Shown: piece after piece, positions 23,319 to 35,396 of the stretch
How positions within the stretch are numbered: position 1 is the first letter of the stretch
How the letters are laid out: every line of letters begins with the position of its first letter
Source: Phaeosaccion multiseriatum
Taxonomy: Eukaryota; Ochrophyta, other classes
Assembly: GCA_965112735.1 (NCBI GenBank)
Contig: OZ218953.1
Span: 4,588,001-4,652,000, forward strand
DNA length: 64,000 bases
Reading direction: 5' to 3'
Position numbers and translations under genes: made by a program
Notes under the pieces: model-generated
What the model was told of the DNA's origin: nothing
What the model saw: only the letters and a program-made list of their open reading frames with translations
Database searches by the model: none

Positions 23319-24890
23319 CCTGATTGAGGCGGGTGGGGGCAAGGATGGGGGGTGGGGGTGAAGAGTGACGGCCGTGAGGGGTGAGGAGTGACGGGCGTGA
23401 GGAGTGACGGGCGTGAGGGGTGACCAGGACGGTTGCAGAGACAACTCTTATGCCTGTCCCATTGCCGTAGGGCGTGAAGCCTCGCTGCTGTACCAAAACG
23501 AGAAGCATCGGGGAGGGGGGAGGGGTTTGGGGGGTTTGGGTTTTGGTTGGGCTTAGCGATGATTCATGGCCTGTATTATACATAGCAGAGGAGATCGTAG
23601 CAGGATGAGGCGTAGGGAGATACGTCAACAGGAAAGCACTGGGCCACTTGAGGGAAAGGGTGGAGTCGAGAAGGTGGTTGCCACCGTATGTTGGACCAAA
23701 ACACGGCAACACAGAGTGTTTCAAGACGGAGACTATTCTCGGTACTAAAGTCTCATTGGTGGAGGAGAGTAGAGGAAAGTGCTCCCTCTTCGTATCGTAC
23801 ATATATATAAGTGCCTAAGTAATGTAGTTCAGACACCCCCGGGGGTTGCACCTCTTAAGAGCAGCGATAACGCCATTATCGGTCTTCGCGTTAAAGAGCG
23901 GTGCGCGTCGCTCTAACACCGATGTGTCACCGCCCGAGCCTCGAACGAAGAGCGCGTACATCATCATCATCATCATCATCATCATCGTCATCATACATCG
24001 TCGAGGGTCGCTACGACTGGACTGGCCCGACCAGATGTGCAACACTGATTCAACCAGTCGCTCCTGACCTACGTCCGTCAGAGAGGCACAAACGCCGTCC
24101 TCAGGTCGGCTCTTTTCGATTGCACTGTGGAGGAGGTGCTGCTGCCTACCTACCGCCGCCAACGAGGCTCACCTCCTGCTGCAAATGCAGAGGTCCTGCA
24201 CGCGCGAGTCCACTTCGCAGTTCCGAAGCCCCGAGGGCAGGGCTCGAAGCGCGTGCGACACAACGTGTGGTGGTGCTCCTACTCCAAATGGGAGGGGGGC
24301 GGGGGAGAGAGAAGACCTTCTCCCCGGACATCTCCTGGCTGCAGTCCCGTAGACGGTACGCGCGGCGAGGGCAGTCCAGTTGCGTGCGTCGGACCTGTGT
24401 GTGTGTCCGGGCATGAGGCAATGTGGTACGTGAGAGAGAGGGAGTGAGCAGAGGACGCACTAGGGCGGTGACTGAGACTCAAAGAGCCAAAATGGTGTAG
24501 AGCTTTCATTTTACTTATCCCTTCACCCAACCACTCACTCACCGTGTCGTCCAGCGGCAGCAGGATGTAGCACCGCTCGTTGGCGCACTGCAGCACCCTT
24601 CCCTCCTGCACAGTGTGGGCCTGTGCTTCCCTGCCTTGCCCGCCTGCCGTACTGCCGAGCACTGGTCGCACTGAAACACACGCACGAGATGGTCGTACGG
24701 GATGTGCAAGATCTGTTTCTAGAGCCATTTAGGCATAAGATGGACATTGAGACGAGAAGAGATGTTCCACATCAGCTCGCTGTATAACAAACGGTCAGCC
24801 ACCACTGCGTCCCTCCTTGTGAGGAGGTGCGTCTTGGGCCTGTTGCCACCCGGGATGTTCATGGGTTCGGTATTCCACGGGTGTGGATCA
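23319..24890. other. Unassigned region with possible minus-strand exons
   Basis: No recognisable protein is found. After the SnoaL-like stop there is a run of near-repeats of GGGCGTGAGGAGTGAC (23370-23425), probably 3' UTR. On the minus strand a segment near 24680-24553, bounded by a CAG acceptor and a GTGAGTGAG donor, could read VLQCANERCYILLPLDDT. A further open segment lies at 24395-24166 after a (CA)n-CAG acceptor. The frames do not join convincingly into a known family. (ATC)n lies at 23958-23985. A small unknown gene or 3' UTR introns of the YAE1 gene are both possible. Confidence 0.3.
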
Positions 24891-25529
24891 TCAGGAGCAC
24901 CCACCACCGCAGCAGCGCTCCTCGGACCCTGCCTCACACGTGGAGCCTCCACAAGCAGAGCTACCAGAACTCTCCTCTTGCGGCACCACCTCCGCCTCCG
25001 TCCCCTTGAGCTGTGCCACCAGCCCTTCCCCCGCCACAGTCACGGCAGCCGCAAGGGCATCGTCCACAGCCGCTCTCCGTCCTTTGTCATCGCTCAGCGC
25101 GACGCCCGCCTTGCCATTGATGAGTCTACGCACACCCTCCGCCGCATCTCTTAACCTCTCCGCCTGAGCTTCAGTGGCAACGCTCTCTCCGGCACCATCA
25201 TCCCCTACATCACCTCCGCCGACCCGGAACGAGGCCACCGCCGCCGCCGCTGCACAAGCGCCCAACGCGTGTCCGTCGATCCAGCCCCTCCGACTGCCCA
25301 GCCTGTAGCCCTCATCAAAGCCCTCCTGCAGGGCCGGCTCATGCTCAGAGCCGACATCCAGCCCTTCGCGGTACCCGCTCTCCATCAGCTTGCGCTCTAT
25401 GGCGGCCATCTCCCGTTGCTCCATCGAGATAACCAACCCTGCCGCCCCCTCCTCGCCGTCATCTTCCCCGAAGAAGTCGTCTTCGGCGTCAGCAGCTGCC
25501 ACAGCAGGTGCAGTCGTAGGAGCATTCAT
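24891..25529 (-). CDS. YAE1: YAE1-domain protein (ABCE1 Fe-S maturation adaptor)
   Basis: A single exon encodes 212 residues from an ATG at 25529. Residues 45-90 carry the Yae1/Lto1 signature: ESGYREGLDVGSEHEPALQE followed by GFDEGYRLGSRRGWIDGHALG, the repeated G-x-x-x-G helix pair. In yeast and humans Yae1 with Lto1 brings the cytosolic Fe-S targeting complex to the ribosome-recycling ATPase Rli1/ABCE1. The C-terminal 20 residues are unusually Cys-rich (six Cys in about 20, ending C-C-G-G-G-C-S). I do not recall this from the family, and it could bind metal. Whether the protein is the Yae1 or Lto1 partner cannot be settled from the motif alone. It is transcribed divergently from the helicase gene. 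Confidence 0.75.
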   Translation of the reverse strand: MNAPTTAPAVAAADAEDDFFGEDDGEEGAAGLVISMEQREMAAIERKLMESGYREGLDVGSEHEPALQEGFDEGYRLGSRRGWIDGHALGACAAAAAVASFRVGGGDVGDDGAGESVATEAQAERLRDAAEGVRRLINGKAGVALSDDKGRRAAVDDALAAAVTVAGEGLVAQLKGTEAEVVPQEESSGSSACGGSTCEAGSEERCCGGGCS

Positions 25530-25804
25530 TGACAATTGACAAATGAAAAAGAGAAAAGAACAAAAAAGAAAAAAGATGAAAATGGAAAATGAGACGGATA
25601 CGCCTCTAAATTGCATTGACTTATGCATCCCCCGGGGGAAATCGGAGGAGCAGAGAGAGAGAGCAGCGAAAAAAAAAAAAATCACACGCGCATCGTGAGA
25701 CGACAGCACCAGCAGCAGTGGCACACAGCTGCGGCAGCTGTGGGTAGCCTGAAGCTGGGTGGGTACTGCGGAGAACCGCCGAACAGGACGCACCGAGTGC
25801 AACG
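25530..25804. promoter_or_regulatory. Divergent promoter region, YAE1 (-) / DDX46 (+)
   Basis: A 275-base gap separates two outward-facing start codons. It contains an A-rich tract (25530-25590) and an A13 run near 25668-25680. No named element could be recognised. Confidence 0.4.
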
Positions 25805-28800
25805 ATGGGGAAGCGGGAGCGGGATGGGGACAGCGGCAGCAGCCGAGGAGAGAGGAGGCGAGGAGAGGGAAGCAGCGGCGGTAGTAGTCGCCGTAGCCGT
25901 AGTCGAAGCCGGAGTAAAGAGAGGCGGAAGAAGAAGCATCGCAGCAGCAGGAGTAGAAGTCGGGAACGCGGAAGTGGGAGTAGCCGGCACCGTAAGTCAC
26001 ACAAAAGAGAAAGAGAGCGAGACAGAGACGGGGAGCGTGACGGAAGAGACAGAAAAAGCGATGCTGATGCCGCCGCCACTGCGGGGGGGGAGGGCGGAAA
26101 GGCAGGGATACTCAAGGCGCTTGCTGCGAGCATATCTGCTCGGGTGAGTGGGGAAGAGGTTGCCAAGATGGACGAAGTCTTGGAGGCCGAGGAGGAAGGA
26201 GGGAAAGGAGACGGGGCAGAGGACGTCGGCTTGGACGACGAGGAGAAAAAGAGGAGGAGGGAGCGGCTGAAGGCCTGGCAGGAGAGGCAGAAAGAGCAGC
26301 AGTCAGCAGCTCCACCCGTAGCCGCAGCTGCTGCAGCAACACCAAGTAGCAGTAACATTAGTAGTGGTAGCATTAGTAGTAGTAACAGTAGCAATAGCTC
26401 GTCACTGGCGGCGACGGGAGGGGCAGCAGCATCGGCGGCATTGGCTGCAAAGAAGGCAGCAGGTGCATTGGCAGGGAGTCAGCCTGCGGCCACCACTTCC
26501 ATGACACTCAAGGCTCCGCGTAAGTCAAGGTTCGGCTTTGCTGCATCTGCCGCTGTGACATCAAGCAGTGGGGGAGGTGGTTTCGCACAGACAAAAACGA
26601 ATGTGGGGGCTTCTTCCGGGCTGGGCGGAGGTGCTGCAGGTGGGCTTGGTGGCGTTACACGGAGATCTGCAGGGAGGTGGGGCGCGAAGCAGCCGCAGCA
26701 ATCGGCAGTGGCAGCTGCTTGGAACCTCGACGATGACGACGATGAGGATGACGCGCCAGGGCCTTTGGGGGCACGAGGGGGCGCGGCGGCGAAGGCTGCC
26801 GGAACAGCAGCGAGGTTAGCGAAACTCACATCTATAGGCACCAGCCACGGTTTACACGGTAGCGGGGGCGACGGGGGAGTGGAGGAGACTAAGGGAGGCG
26901 AACCGGCTCCTGGGGGAGGGCAGCAGGATGACAACGAGGCAGACCCTCTAGATGCTTTTATGAACGACCTGCAGGAGACTGGAGGGCTCGTCAAGCAGGA
27001 GAGCATGAGTGCGGCATTTGGGGCTGGGGACGGGGCGACCCCAGGAGGAGGGGGAGGGGGAGGAGGAGAAGGAGGAGGAGGTGGTGGAGGAGGAGCAGCC
27101 GGGGGGGGGGGCGATTCAGACATTGACAAGCTGGACTTGTACGGCTTTAGCAGCAATACAATCACGCTGGAAGAGATTATGGCCACCAAGGGCGGGCACC
27201 AAGGCATGTCGTGGGAGAGTGACGTGCCCGTGTCTGATACGGAGGAGACATCTGAGATGGACTTTGATGATGATGAGGGGGAAGAAGGGGGAGGAGGGGC
27301 AAGAACACCACCTCCTAGCAGCACCCCGGCCGCGGGAGGAGAGGATGTGGGGGTGAAGTTGGAAGGGGGTGACACCAGTAGTACTACGGGCAACGGGGCC
27401 AAGGAGGAGAAGAAGAAGGCGAAGAAGAAGGGAGAGGGGGAGCGGAAACCCAAGAGCAAGAAGCAGATTGAAGCCGATGAGGAGAGGGATCACATGCTGT
27501 TTATGGCCGGGTTCCGAGCGAAGGCTGAGAAGGAGGAAGAGGAGAGGAAGGCGAGGATAGAGCAGCTGCGCCTGGAGAGGGAGGCAGAGGAGGAGAGTTT
27601 GAAGAAGGAGGAGAAGCTCGGTAGACTCTGGGCAAGTGGCGGAGACGTGATGGAGGTGAGTGAGAGAGAGATAAGAGGCAGAGGATGCGAGGGGAGGGTG
27701 AATGAGAGAAGGGGGGAGGAGGAAGGGAGGGGGAGAGAGAAGAGATAGTAAAGAGACGATGGGGGGGGGGGAGGATGAGAGAGAAGAGAGAGTATAGAGA
27801 GAGGGGGAGGGTGAGAGAGGAGTAGAAGTAGAAGGGCGTGGCTGGCTAGTTGCTCGCAAGCTCAGTTCGCCCTTGCCACACGCACCCTCTGACCGCCTCT
27901 CCTTGTGTGCCCCTGTGCATGTTTCCCCTCTCCTCCATCTCCCCCTCCTCCCCTCTCTCCTCCCTTGCCCCTGCCTGCCGTGGGGATGGGTGATGTGTGG
28001 ACAGGAGGGAGAGCGCGGGGAGCAGGAGCAGAATGCTCTTCAAATGCTGGCGGACGCGACAAAGAAGAAGGAGCTCAAGCCTGTGGACCACAGTCTTATT
28101 GAGTACATTCCCTTCAGAAAGAACCTTTACATCGTGCCGAGGTGGGTGGGGGGTGAGAGACGCCTTGGGTTGGGTTGGGTTGGGTTCACTGTTGAGACGG
28201 AGTGAGCGTGGGAGAAGAGGGATGGAGTGCTTGCACGAGAAATGAGGAGGGGAGGGGGCGGAAAAACGAGAGAAGACTTGCGCACATTTCTGTCTACTTT
28301 TACCAAACCAAAACGCTATGTGTTTCTCCCCTCGTCTTCGCTGCCAACCCGCGTCAATTCAAATGTCAAATTCCAACAGGTCCCTGGCCACGATGCCTCC
28401 AGAGGAGCTGACGGCCAAGCGAGAGGCTATGGAGATCAAGATTCGCGGCAAGGGCTGCCCCCCTCCTGTGGAGCGCTGGGATCAGTGTGGCTTGAGCGAC
28501 GCTGTGCTTGCCTCCCTCAACAAGCACGGGCTCACGAGTCCCTTCCCCATCCAAAAGCAGGTACGTTAGTGCTACGATCGTCGTATGTCTGTAATAACAG
28601 GAAGGGCGTGTAGGATATAGGGGACAAGGACATGGGATGTGAGGTGTATGGCAACTAAGGTGTAGTCTCTTGCGTACCTGTGCCTTCTCACCTTCCGTCT
28701 TCTTTTCCCCTTTGGCCCCCAAGTTCCCAGTCTGTGCGTCTCAATCGAAGGCAACCAAAAGCACCAATGGTGGGGCGAGTGAAGGTGCTGAACGAACCTT

Positions 28801-30226
28801 CCTTGAGACAGGGCCCTAGTGTCAGTGTGTTGGCCTTGATTTTTGGGGGTGATTAGGGGTGAGGGGGGGAGGGGGAGGGGAGTTCGCATGTAACTATTCA
28901 AGCTGTATCTAACGGCGTCGTGTTTGTATGTATGTACGCACACACGAAACCAACACCCACCCACACACACACACACACAGGCTGTTCCCGCCATCATGAA
29001 CGGCCGAGATGTGATTGGAGTGGCCAAGACAGGCAGCGGCAAGACGCTCGCCTTTCTACTGCCAATGTTCCGGCACATCTTGGACCAGCCCAGCCTGGGG
29101 GAGGGGGAGGGGCCGGTAGGACTCATTATGGCCCCTGCTCGGGAGCTGGCGGTACAGATCTACAGCGAGGCGAAGAAGTTCTCCAAGACTCTTGGCCTCA
29201 GAGTCACGGCCGTGTACGGAGGGGCGGGAGTGGGAGAACAGGTCAGTCAGTCAGTCCCCTTGTCCGTTTTGGCGTTTGGCTTTGTTCCTTCCGCCCACCT
29301 CTAGCTACCCCAGGCTGTCGCACGTGCTTCTCTCGTTTCTCACCCTCCCGCCCTCACCCCCACCCCTCCTCCTTCCCTTCCCTCCCTCCCCTCCCAGATT
29401 GCGGAGATGAAGAGAGGGGCGGATATCGTGGTGTGCACTCCGGGAAGGATGATCGATATCCTCACCATGCAGGCGGGTAAGCTGGTGTCTCTGTCGCGCG
29501 TCAGCTTCATCGTCATGGACGAAGCCGATCGAATGTTCGACATGGGGTTCGAACCGCAGATCAGGATGATTATCAAAAACATCAGGCCCGACCGACAGAC
29601 GGTCTTGTTCAGCGCCACCTTTCCGCGGTCCGTGGAGCAGCTGGCGCGCAAGATTCTAAAGGCGCCTCTGGAGATCATTGTGGGGGGTAGGAGTGTTGCA
29701 AGCTCTGACATTGCTCAATATGTGGAGATTCGTGACGAAGACGACAAGTATATGCGTCTGTTGCAGCTGCTTGGGGTGTGGTACGAGAGGGGCAATGTGT
29801 TGGTCTTTGTGGACACGCAGCAAAAGTGCGATACCCTCTTTGAGGATCTCACCAAGGCCGGCTACCCTGCTCTCTCTCTGCACGGGGGCAAGGACCAGAG
29901 CGACCGTGACTACACAATTAGTGACTTCAAGGGCAAATTGAGGACGTTAATGGTGGCTACGAGTGTAGCGGGGAGGGGCCTCGACGTGCCCGACTTGGTA
30001 TGCGTAATCAACTACAGCTGCCCCAACCATTTGGAGGACTACGTGCACAGGTAAAGCAAAGCGACAAGACTGAAGCAAGGCCATTGGGGTGTCTAGGGAA
30101 GGGGGCGCAGAAGGCAAGCGCAGCACCTTGATATGCGTTTGTCCTCTCTTGTGCTTGAAGTGCCTTGGGGCTTGCTGTGCGTGTCAACCAGCCGAGCTCC
30201 CGCTGTGAATCTCTCTCTGGGTGTCA

Positions 30227-30262
<36 letters not shown>

Positions 30263-31929
30263 GATCAGTCTACGTCTCTTTCCCTCAACTCTCTCTTGCC
30301 TCTTTTTTGTTAGGGTGGGCCGTACGGGCCGAGCGGGAAGGAAGGGGACGGCCTACACCTTCATCTCCCCGGAGGAGGAGCAACACGCACCCACCATCGT
30401 TAAGGCCCTGGAGACGGCAAGCCAACCCGTGCCGCCAGAGCTGCTCAAGATGGCCAATGCCTTCACCGCAAAGGTAAGTCGCTGTTCGTCTGTCTGTCTG
30501 TCTGTGTATCGATCGATCTGTCTATGTCTTTTCCCCTTATCTCTCTCTCTTAAAGACACACGCCTTCTTGTGTGCTGCATGTGTTTTCCCGAGCCATGAT
30601 GTGGTACTCTGATGAAGCGTTTATCGACGCCTTTTTGTTCGTTCCTTCGTTCGTTTGTTCCTTTCTTCCTTAGGTTGGCAAAGGCGAGGCGCGCTGGGCG
30701 AGTAGCGGCTTTAGTGGGAAGGGCTTCACGTTCGACGAGAATGAAAAGACGGAGGAGCAAAAGATTAGAGACTTGGAGAGGAAACAGCAGATGATCGAAA
30801 TGGGCCTTACAGATGACAACGACGCGGACAAGGAGAAGGCGGAGGCCGAGAAGGAGAAGGGCGGAGGAGGAGGTGGGGGCGGAGCAGAGGGTGGGGGAGG
30901 AGCAGGAGGTGGTGGTGGTGGCGGCAAGGCGCCACCACCGAACTCTATTGAGGCCAAGGGGGCAGCTGTACTGCGAGCAGCGGCGGAGAGAGCTGCGGCA
31001 GTGGCTGTGGGAGCTGGTGTCGGTGGCACGGGTGGTGCAGATGGAGGAGTAGCAGGAGGGGCAGCAGCAGCAGCAGCAGCAGCTCAAGGGGGGGCAGGAG
31101 GAATGACAGACCCTGCCACCGCGGCAGCGGCGTTGGAGGCACGAGCTGCCCAGGCCACCAACCCTCAACAGGCCGCGCAACTCAAGGCACAAGCGGCGTT
31201 GGCAAGGATGGGGCTGCTGCCGGGCATGCGAGGAGTGGGGGCAGCGGCGCCTGGGGTAGGAGCGCCAGGAGGAGGGGGAGGAGTGGGAGGGGGGCAGACG
31301 GCGCAGCAGCAGGCCCAAGCCAAGGCTTTGGAGCAGATGATGCTCGGCCTACCGGGGGCAGCAGGGGCCGGGGGGGGCAATGCTCCGGGAGCGGGGCACT
31401 TCTCCGACGAGCTCGTGATCAACGACTATCCACAGAATGCAAGGTATGTCGCTGTTAAGTGGGAGAGGGATGGTTGTTTTGGGCCTAGTGCTGTCACACA
31501 CACAGGGGAGGGAGCACGGCAGGTTTGGCTGCGACCCAGGATAGGGGCTGCCGGTGGTCTGGACTGAGCTGAGCCAGCCATGGAACTCCGACCACTCACC
31601 CTCTCCGTTCTCTCTGTCTCTCTCTCTTTCTTCTCTCCAACATCAAACACCACACAAACCACAGGCACAAGGTGACACAAAAGAGCACCATCAACCAAGT
31701 AGTGGAGCTGACGCAAGTAGCCATCATCACACGAGGTGTGTACGTAAGGCCAGGGTCGAAACCGCCGGCCGGCGAGCGCAAACTCGTACTCATCATTGAG
31801 CACCCCATCGAGCTCAACGTCAAAAGGGCCAAGACAGAGCTGCAGCGTATTCTCAACGAGGAGACGCTTCGGGCAGCGAACTCAGCGCAGCATGGAGGGT
31901 CGGGGTACGGAAAGTACTCAGTTGTGTAA
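25805..31929 (+). CDS. DDX46: DEAD-box RNA helicase DDX46/PRP5 (pre-spliceosome)
   Basis: Eight exons join in phase to 1,425 residues: 25805-27655, 28005-28141, 28380-28560, 28981-29241, 29398-30050, 30314-30473, 30674-31443 and 31665-31929. The N-terminus is an RS domain (Arg-Ser/Glu repeats, residues 1-90), then acidic and poly-Gly regions with the PRP5-type blocks [22 protein letters not shown] and [16 protein letters not shown]. The core has the Q motif (SPFPIQKQ), Walker A AKTGSGKT (738-745), [21 protein letters not shown] (851-854), SAT, HGGKDQ and [11 protein letters not shown]. The C-terminus contains the DDX46-specific tail with [10 protein letters not shown]-like [18 protein letters not shown]5 uses ATP to remodel U2 snRNP and proofread branch-site pairing during pre-spliceosome assembly in the nucleus. 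The RS domain makes it a plausible cargo of the transportin-3-like receptor encoded nearby (inference). Confidence 0.93.
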
Positions 31930-32894
31930 AGAGAAAACAAAGAGAGAGAGGGGGGGGGGGGGGGGGGAGGGGTGGGGTGGTGAGAGGTTTAATTCAATAT
32001 AGAGAGAGAGGGCGGGCGATGGAGGGAGTGGGGGGGGGGGCAGGATGCGTCCCGAGGGGGGGACAGTGGAAGAGGCGGTGGTGACATCCAAACTCTAATA
32101 TAATTTCCTTTTCTCTTTCTCCCTCCCCTCACATTCTCCAAGCACTTGGAATTATTTTCTGCTCCCAAGGCAAGAGAAAGCAAGCGCAGGGATGGTCCAG
32201 CGGCAGAGGCAGGGTAGGCCTGTGTGTGTGTGTGTGTGTGTGTGGGCGAAGGGACGGAGAAGGGCATCAGGCTGCGCGTCTTCTTCGTCCTCCAGCGGCG
32301 GCCACGGCCGCGAGCTGTGCGGCACGGAGTGCTGCCCCGAGCAGGGCGAGGACTTCAAACGGTGAGGACTTTCCGGGTGCCCTCCTTGCCCCGCCTGTAA
32401 GCTCGGCACCCCTCTCTCCTGCGGCTCCTCGTTGCTCCTCTTCGGGCGGCTGCAGCAGGCAGCAGGAGTAGCAGTTGGTGATAGAGCAGCTCCCACTCTT
32501 TCCCTCCCCGTAGGGCTCGTCATCGTCGTGGGGCGGCACTTCTAGCGGCTCGTCCAGCAGCGGCAGGACCAGCACCTTCTACCGCATACTAAGGAGCCCG
32601 AATACCGTGGCAACGAAGGACCACCAGTCCATTTGCGGTCGCACGATGGCGCATCAACTCGGCGCAGTTGTTCATCTGCGCCTTCACTTCCCTGCCCCGA
32701 TTAAGCGGGTACCGCAATGACTGGGGCTCGTCCACGTCCTCTCATCCTCTTCTCTCTCTTCTGGTACCAGAGCCCCCCCCAGATGATCCCTCCTCCATGG
32801 GCAGAGCTCCTCGTCCTCCTCGTCCTCCTCGTCCTCCTCAGAGGACCCTCCTCCTCAGAGGAGGTACCAAATAATGATGGCATGGCCCTGTCTA
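31930..32894. other. Spacer with an unrecognised minus-strand open segment
   Basis: Just after the helicase stop come a G18 run and purine tracts, and (TG)n at 32219-32245. On the minus strand an open segment at 32575-32267 reads PLLDEPLEVPPHDDDEPYGE and then a Cys-rich stretch with NCYSCCLLQPPEEEQ. Upstream of it ATGGACTGGTGGTCC could start a short hydrophobic peptide (MDWWSFVATVFGLLS) in another frame. No family was recognised and no clean splice joins them. It may be a small gene or part of the 3' UTR of the coiled-coil gene. Confidence 0.3.
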
Positions 32895-33207
32895 TCATGG
32901 TCTTGGGCGTACATCTCGCTCAATGCTGGCCATGACCTGCCCCTTGAGGCGGTCCTTGCTCTGTCGCAAGTGCTCGAGCTCTTCTCTTCGGGAGGACCAG
33001 GCGTTTGTCGTCCCGGCCCCCAACCCCCTTGCTGTTGTCCTTCCACCGCCGTTGTATCCCCCCCTCCCGTCGTCGTGGTCATCGGCCAGTCCAACAAAAT
33101 CAACTTCGTACTGTTCGCCGCTGTGCAGTTGCTGTGCGAGAGTTGCAGAAAGAGAATCAGAACTTTGGTGCCGTAAAGTGCCTTCCTTCTGCCGCTCCTG
33201 CTGCCGC

Positions 33208-33239
<32 letters not shown>

Positions 33240-35065
33240 GGACGAATGTGTGCGTGGAGAGGAAACGCTCAGAAAAGTGGCAGCGAAGGCCGAAGGGCCA
33301 GGGCCAGCTGTCCCTTCTCTCCCTCCTCCTCGAAGGGCCGCGCCTTGTACGAGTGGGTGCAGAGGAGACGAGGGCCCAGCGTGCTCTTGCTGCTGCTGGT
33401 GCTGGCGGTGGTCCGGCGTTAAGGTACCCTGAGTAAGAGGCTGTGTAGAGAAGACTTGATGAGAAGGCGAGAAGGCAGATTCAGGTTGCTCCTGTTGCTG
33501 CCTTTGCTGCGTTTGCCACCGTCGGTCTGCTGCCTGTGCCCCTGCTGCTGCTGCTCCTCCTCCTGCTGCTGCTGCTACTGCTGTTGACTCCTCATCCCCT
33601 TCCCCTGGCACTTCCCCCGCGGCTCCTCCTCCTCCATAGGCCGCTCCGTGAGCCACTGGGGGCGTCGTGGCGCCTCCCGTTGCACCCGCAACTAGCCCCT
33701 GCCAACGCCCCTCCACCGTAGTGAGGCGCCGATCGAATTTGTCAAATCCTCTCTGCACAATCGCCTGGAGCTCTTCTACTCGAGGCTCCAGAGGCTCCAA
33801 TGCCTGCATTCGGGGCTCCAGGCATTCCAAGTCGTCGAGAGATAAGACTCGCTCTGCCACCACTTCCATCTGAGCACTCAAGACATCAGCCCGCTCACTG
33901 AAGCCACTTTCAACCCTCCTGACGCTCTCCACTTGCTTGTCACAGGCCTTTTCCACTCCACCCACTGCCTCCTCCAGGGTGTGCAGTTTGCGCTTCAGTG
34001 GAGAGACAGCTGTGCTGATCATCTGCTCCACTGTGGTGGGGGTGCTGGCTCGAGGGAGGCAAGCCTCGACCCGGCCCGCCACGGCTTGGAGCGCGGAGGA
34101 AAGCGCTTGGTGGGTCTTGATGCTCTGCTCTGCCTGCTCCTTGAGACTCTCCAGATCTTGCTCCAGCCTGGGGTCTCCTTTATTGGCTTTGCGGTGCAGG
34201 GCTGAGGCCACGCTGGCCTTGTTTGCTTTGAGGTCCAAGGCAGCGTGCACAGACCTGTCCAGCTCTGCCACGCTGCCACTGCTCGCCTTCCCTTCCAAGG
34301 CAACCCTGAAGTGCTCGAGGTCCAGCTTGCATTGCCCCTGAACCGCCTCGATTCGGGCGTGAGTCTCCTCCAAGTTGAGCTTGAGGAGCCGGGATTCACA
34401 GCCGTCTAATCGCCGGTACACGCTGGCCAGAGTCTTGTCCACGCCCTGCTCGAGGGCTCTCGTCCTGTCGGCCAGGTGCTGAACAGTCCTTTGCTGGGAG
34501 GCGGAGACAGAGCTTCCCAAGCGAGACACAGTGCTCCGTACCTCACGCAACTCAGCGGCGCTGCTCCTGTCTCCTGCTACAACGACGAGGTCATCTTTGG
34601 AGGCCTTCTTGGCCAGCCTCTCCCGAACGTCCTTCACCTCGGCGCGTAACGTTGCCTCTACGCCGGCCACTTCAGTCCGTAAGGAGGAGAGGGCTGAGCT
34701 GGCTTCCCCGGTGGCCCATTGTTCTTGCTGCCGCTGCCGCTGCTCCTGCTCCTGCTGCTGCTGGTGCTGTTCGTGCTGATCCTGCTGTCGACGGAGAGAA
34801 GTGACAGTGTGCTGGAGAGAGGCGATTGATTCTTGCTGCTCCGCGAGCCCGTCCAGAAGACCCTTGATGGCACTTCTCACCACCAGCTGCATATTCGCCC
34901 AGCTTCCGGTACCGTGCAGAAGCTCTGCCACCTGAGAGCGAGGGTGGGTTGCTGGAAGCTGAGCACGAGAATGAGGCAATTGCAGAGGAAGCTCCTCTCC
35001 CACCCCTCTCTTACCTGGATGCTTTCGAGTGGAGAACCTCGTATCGTGACGCCAGGAGATCCCAT
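32895..35065 (-). CDS. Coiled-coil protein of unknown function
   Basis: Two exons (35065-35015 and 34931-32895, phase 0) encode 695 residues. The short first exon encodes MGSPGVTIRGSPLESIQ, and the second begins VAELLHGTGSWANMQLVV. From residue about 45 to 420 the chain is heptad-rich, with a Gln-rich insert and repeated K-A-N/S-K-x-x-V/L patterns (LDLKANKASVASALHRKANK), which suggests a long rod. The C-terminal third is low complexity (Ala, Gly, Gln) with a conserved-looking end: VDFVGLADD, TTNAWSSRREELEHLRQSKD and R-L-K-G-Q-V-M-A-S-I-E-R-D. Rods of this type occur in basal-body and cytoskeletal proteins, but I cannot assign a family. The next gene, the purine fusion, starts 331 bases away in the opposite direction. 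Confidence 0.65.
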
Positions 35066-35396
35066 CCTTGGAGAACTCTATCGGTGAAACTCTCCCTCTC
35101 TCCCTTTCCCTTTCCTCTCTGCTCTTCAAATTTCCCAGACTTTCAGGACCATAGGCGAACAGCAGTCTCTTGCATTTACTGATACATGTCCCTTCCGCTG
35201 TTGCCTTGCCTCGCTGCGGTTGGGCTTCTTTCTCCCCTCTCTTTCTCAAAAGTATTCCTTGACTTCGAGCAGCTTTTTTTTTCTTTTCTCTACACGCTTA
35301 AGGGTTAGGGTGTAGCTATATATATATTTTCCTTTTACACGCGACTACGGCCCCTCCCAAAGCAGATCAAGGGGGATTATTCGCAGGCGTGGGAGC
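35066..35396. promoter_or_regulatory. Divergent promoter region, coiled-coil gene (-) / purine fusion (+)
   Basis: A 331-base gap separates outward-facing start codons. It contains a T-rich run (35273-35289), an AAGGGTTAGGGTG word and a TATATATATATT tract at 35317-35329 about 70 bases before the fusion-gene ATG. The tract could act as a TATA-like element, though that is only a guess. Confidence 0.4.

Noticed and set aside
32701-32898. Arg-rich minus-strand peptide after the coiled-coil gene stop
   Set aside because: It is a product of a GA-rich repeat with no match to a family and no splice link.
35299-35312. TTAGGG-like word as interstitial telomere repeat
   Set aside because: Only about two units are present. 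Similar single words at 9740 and 12041 show it is chance level.
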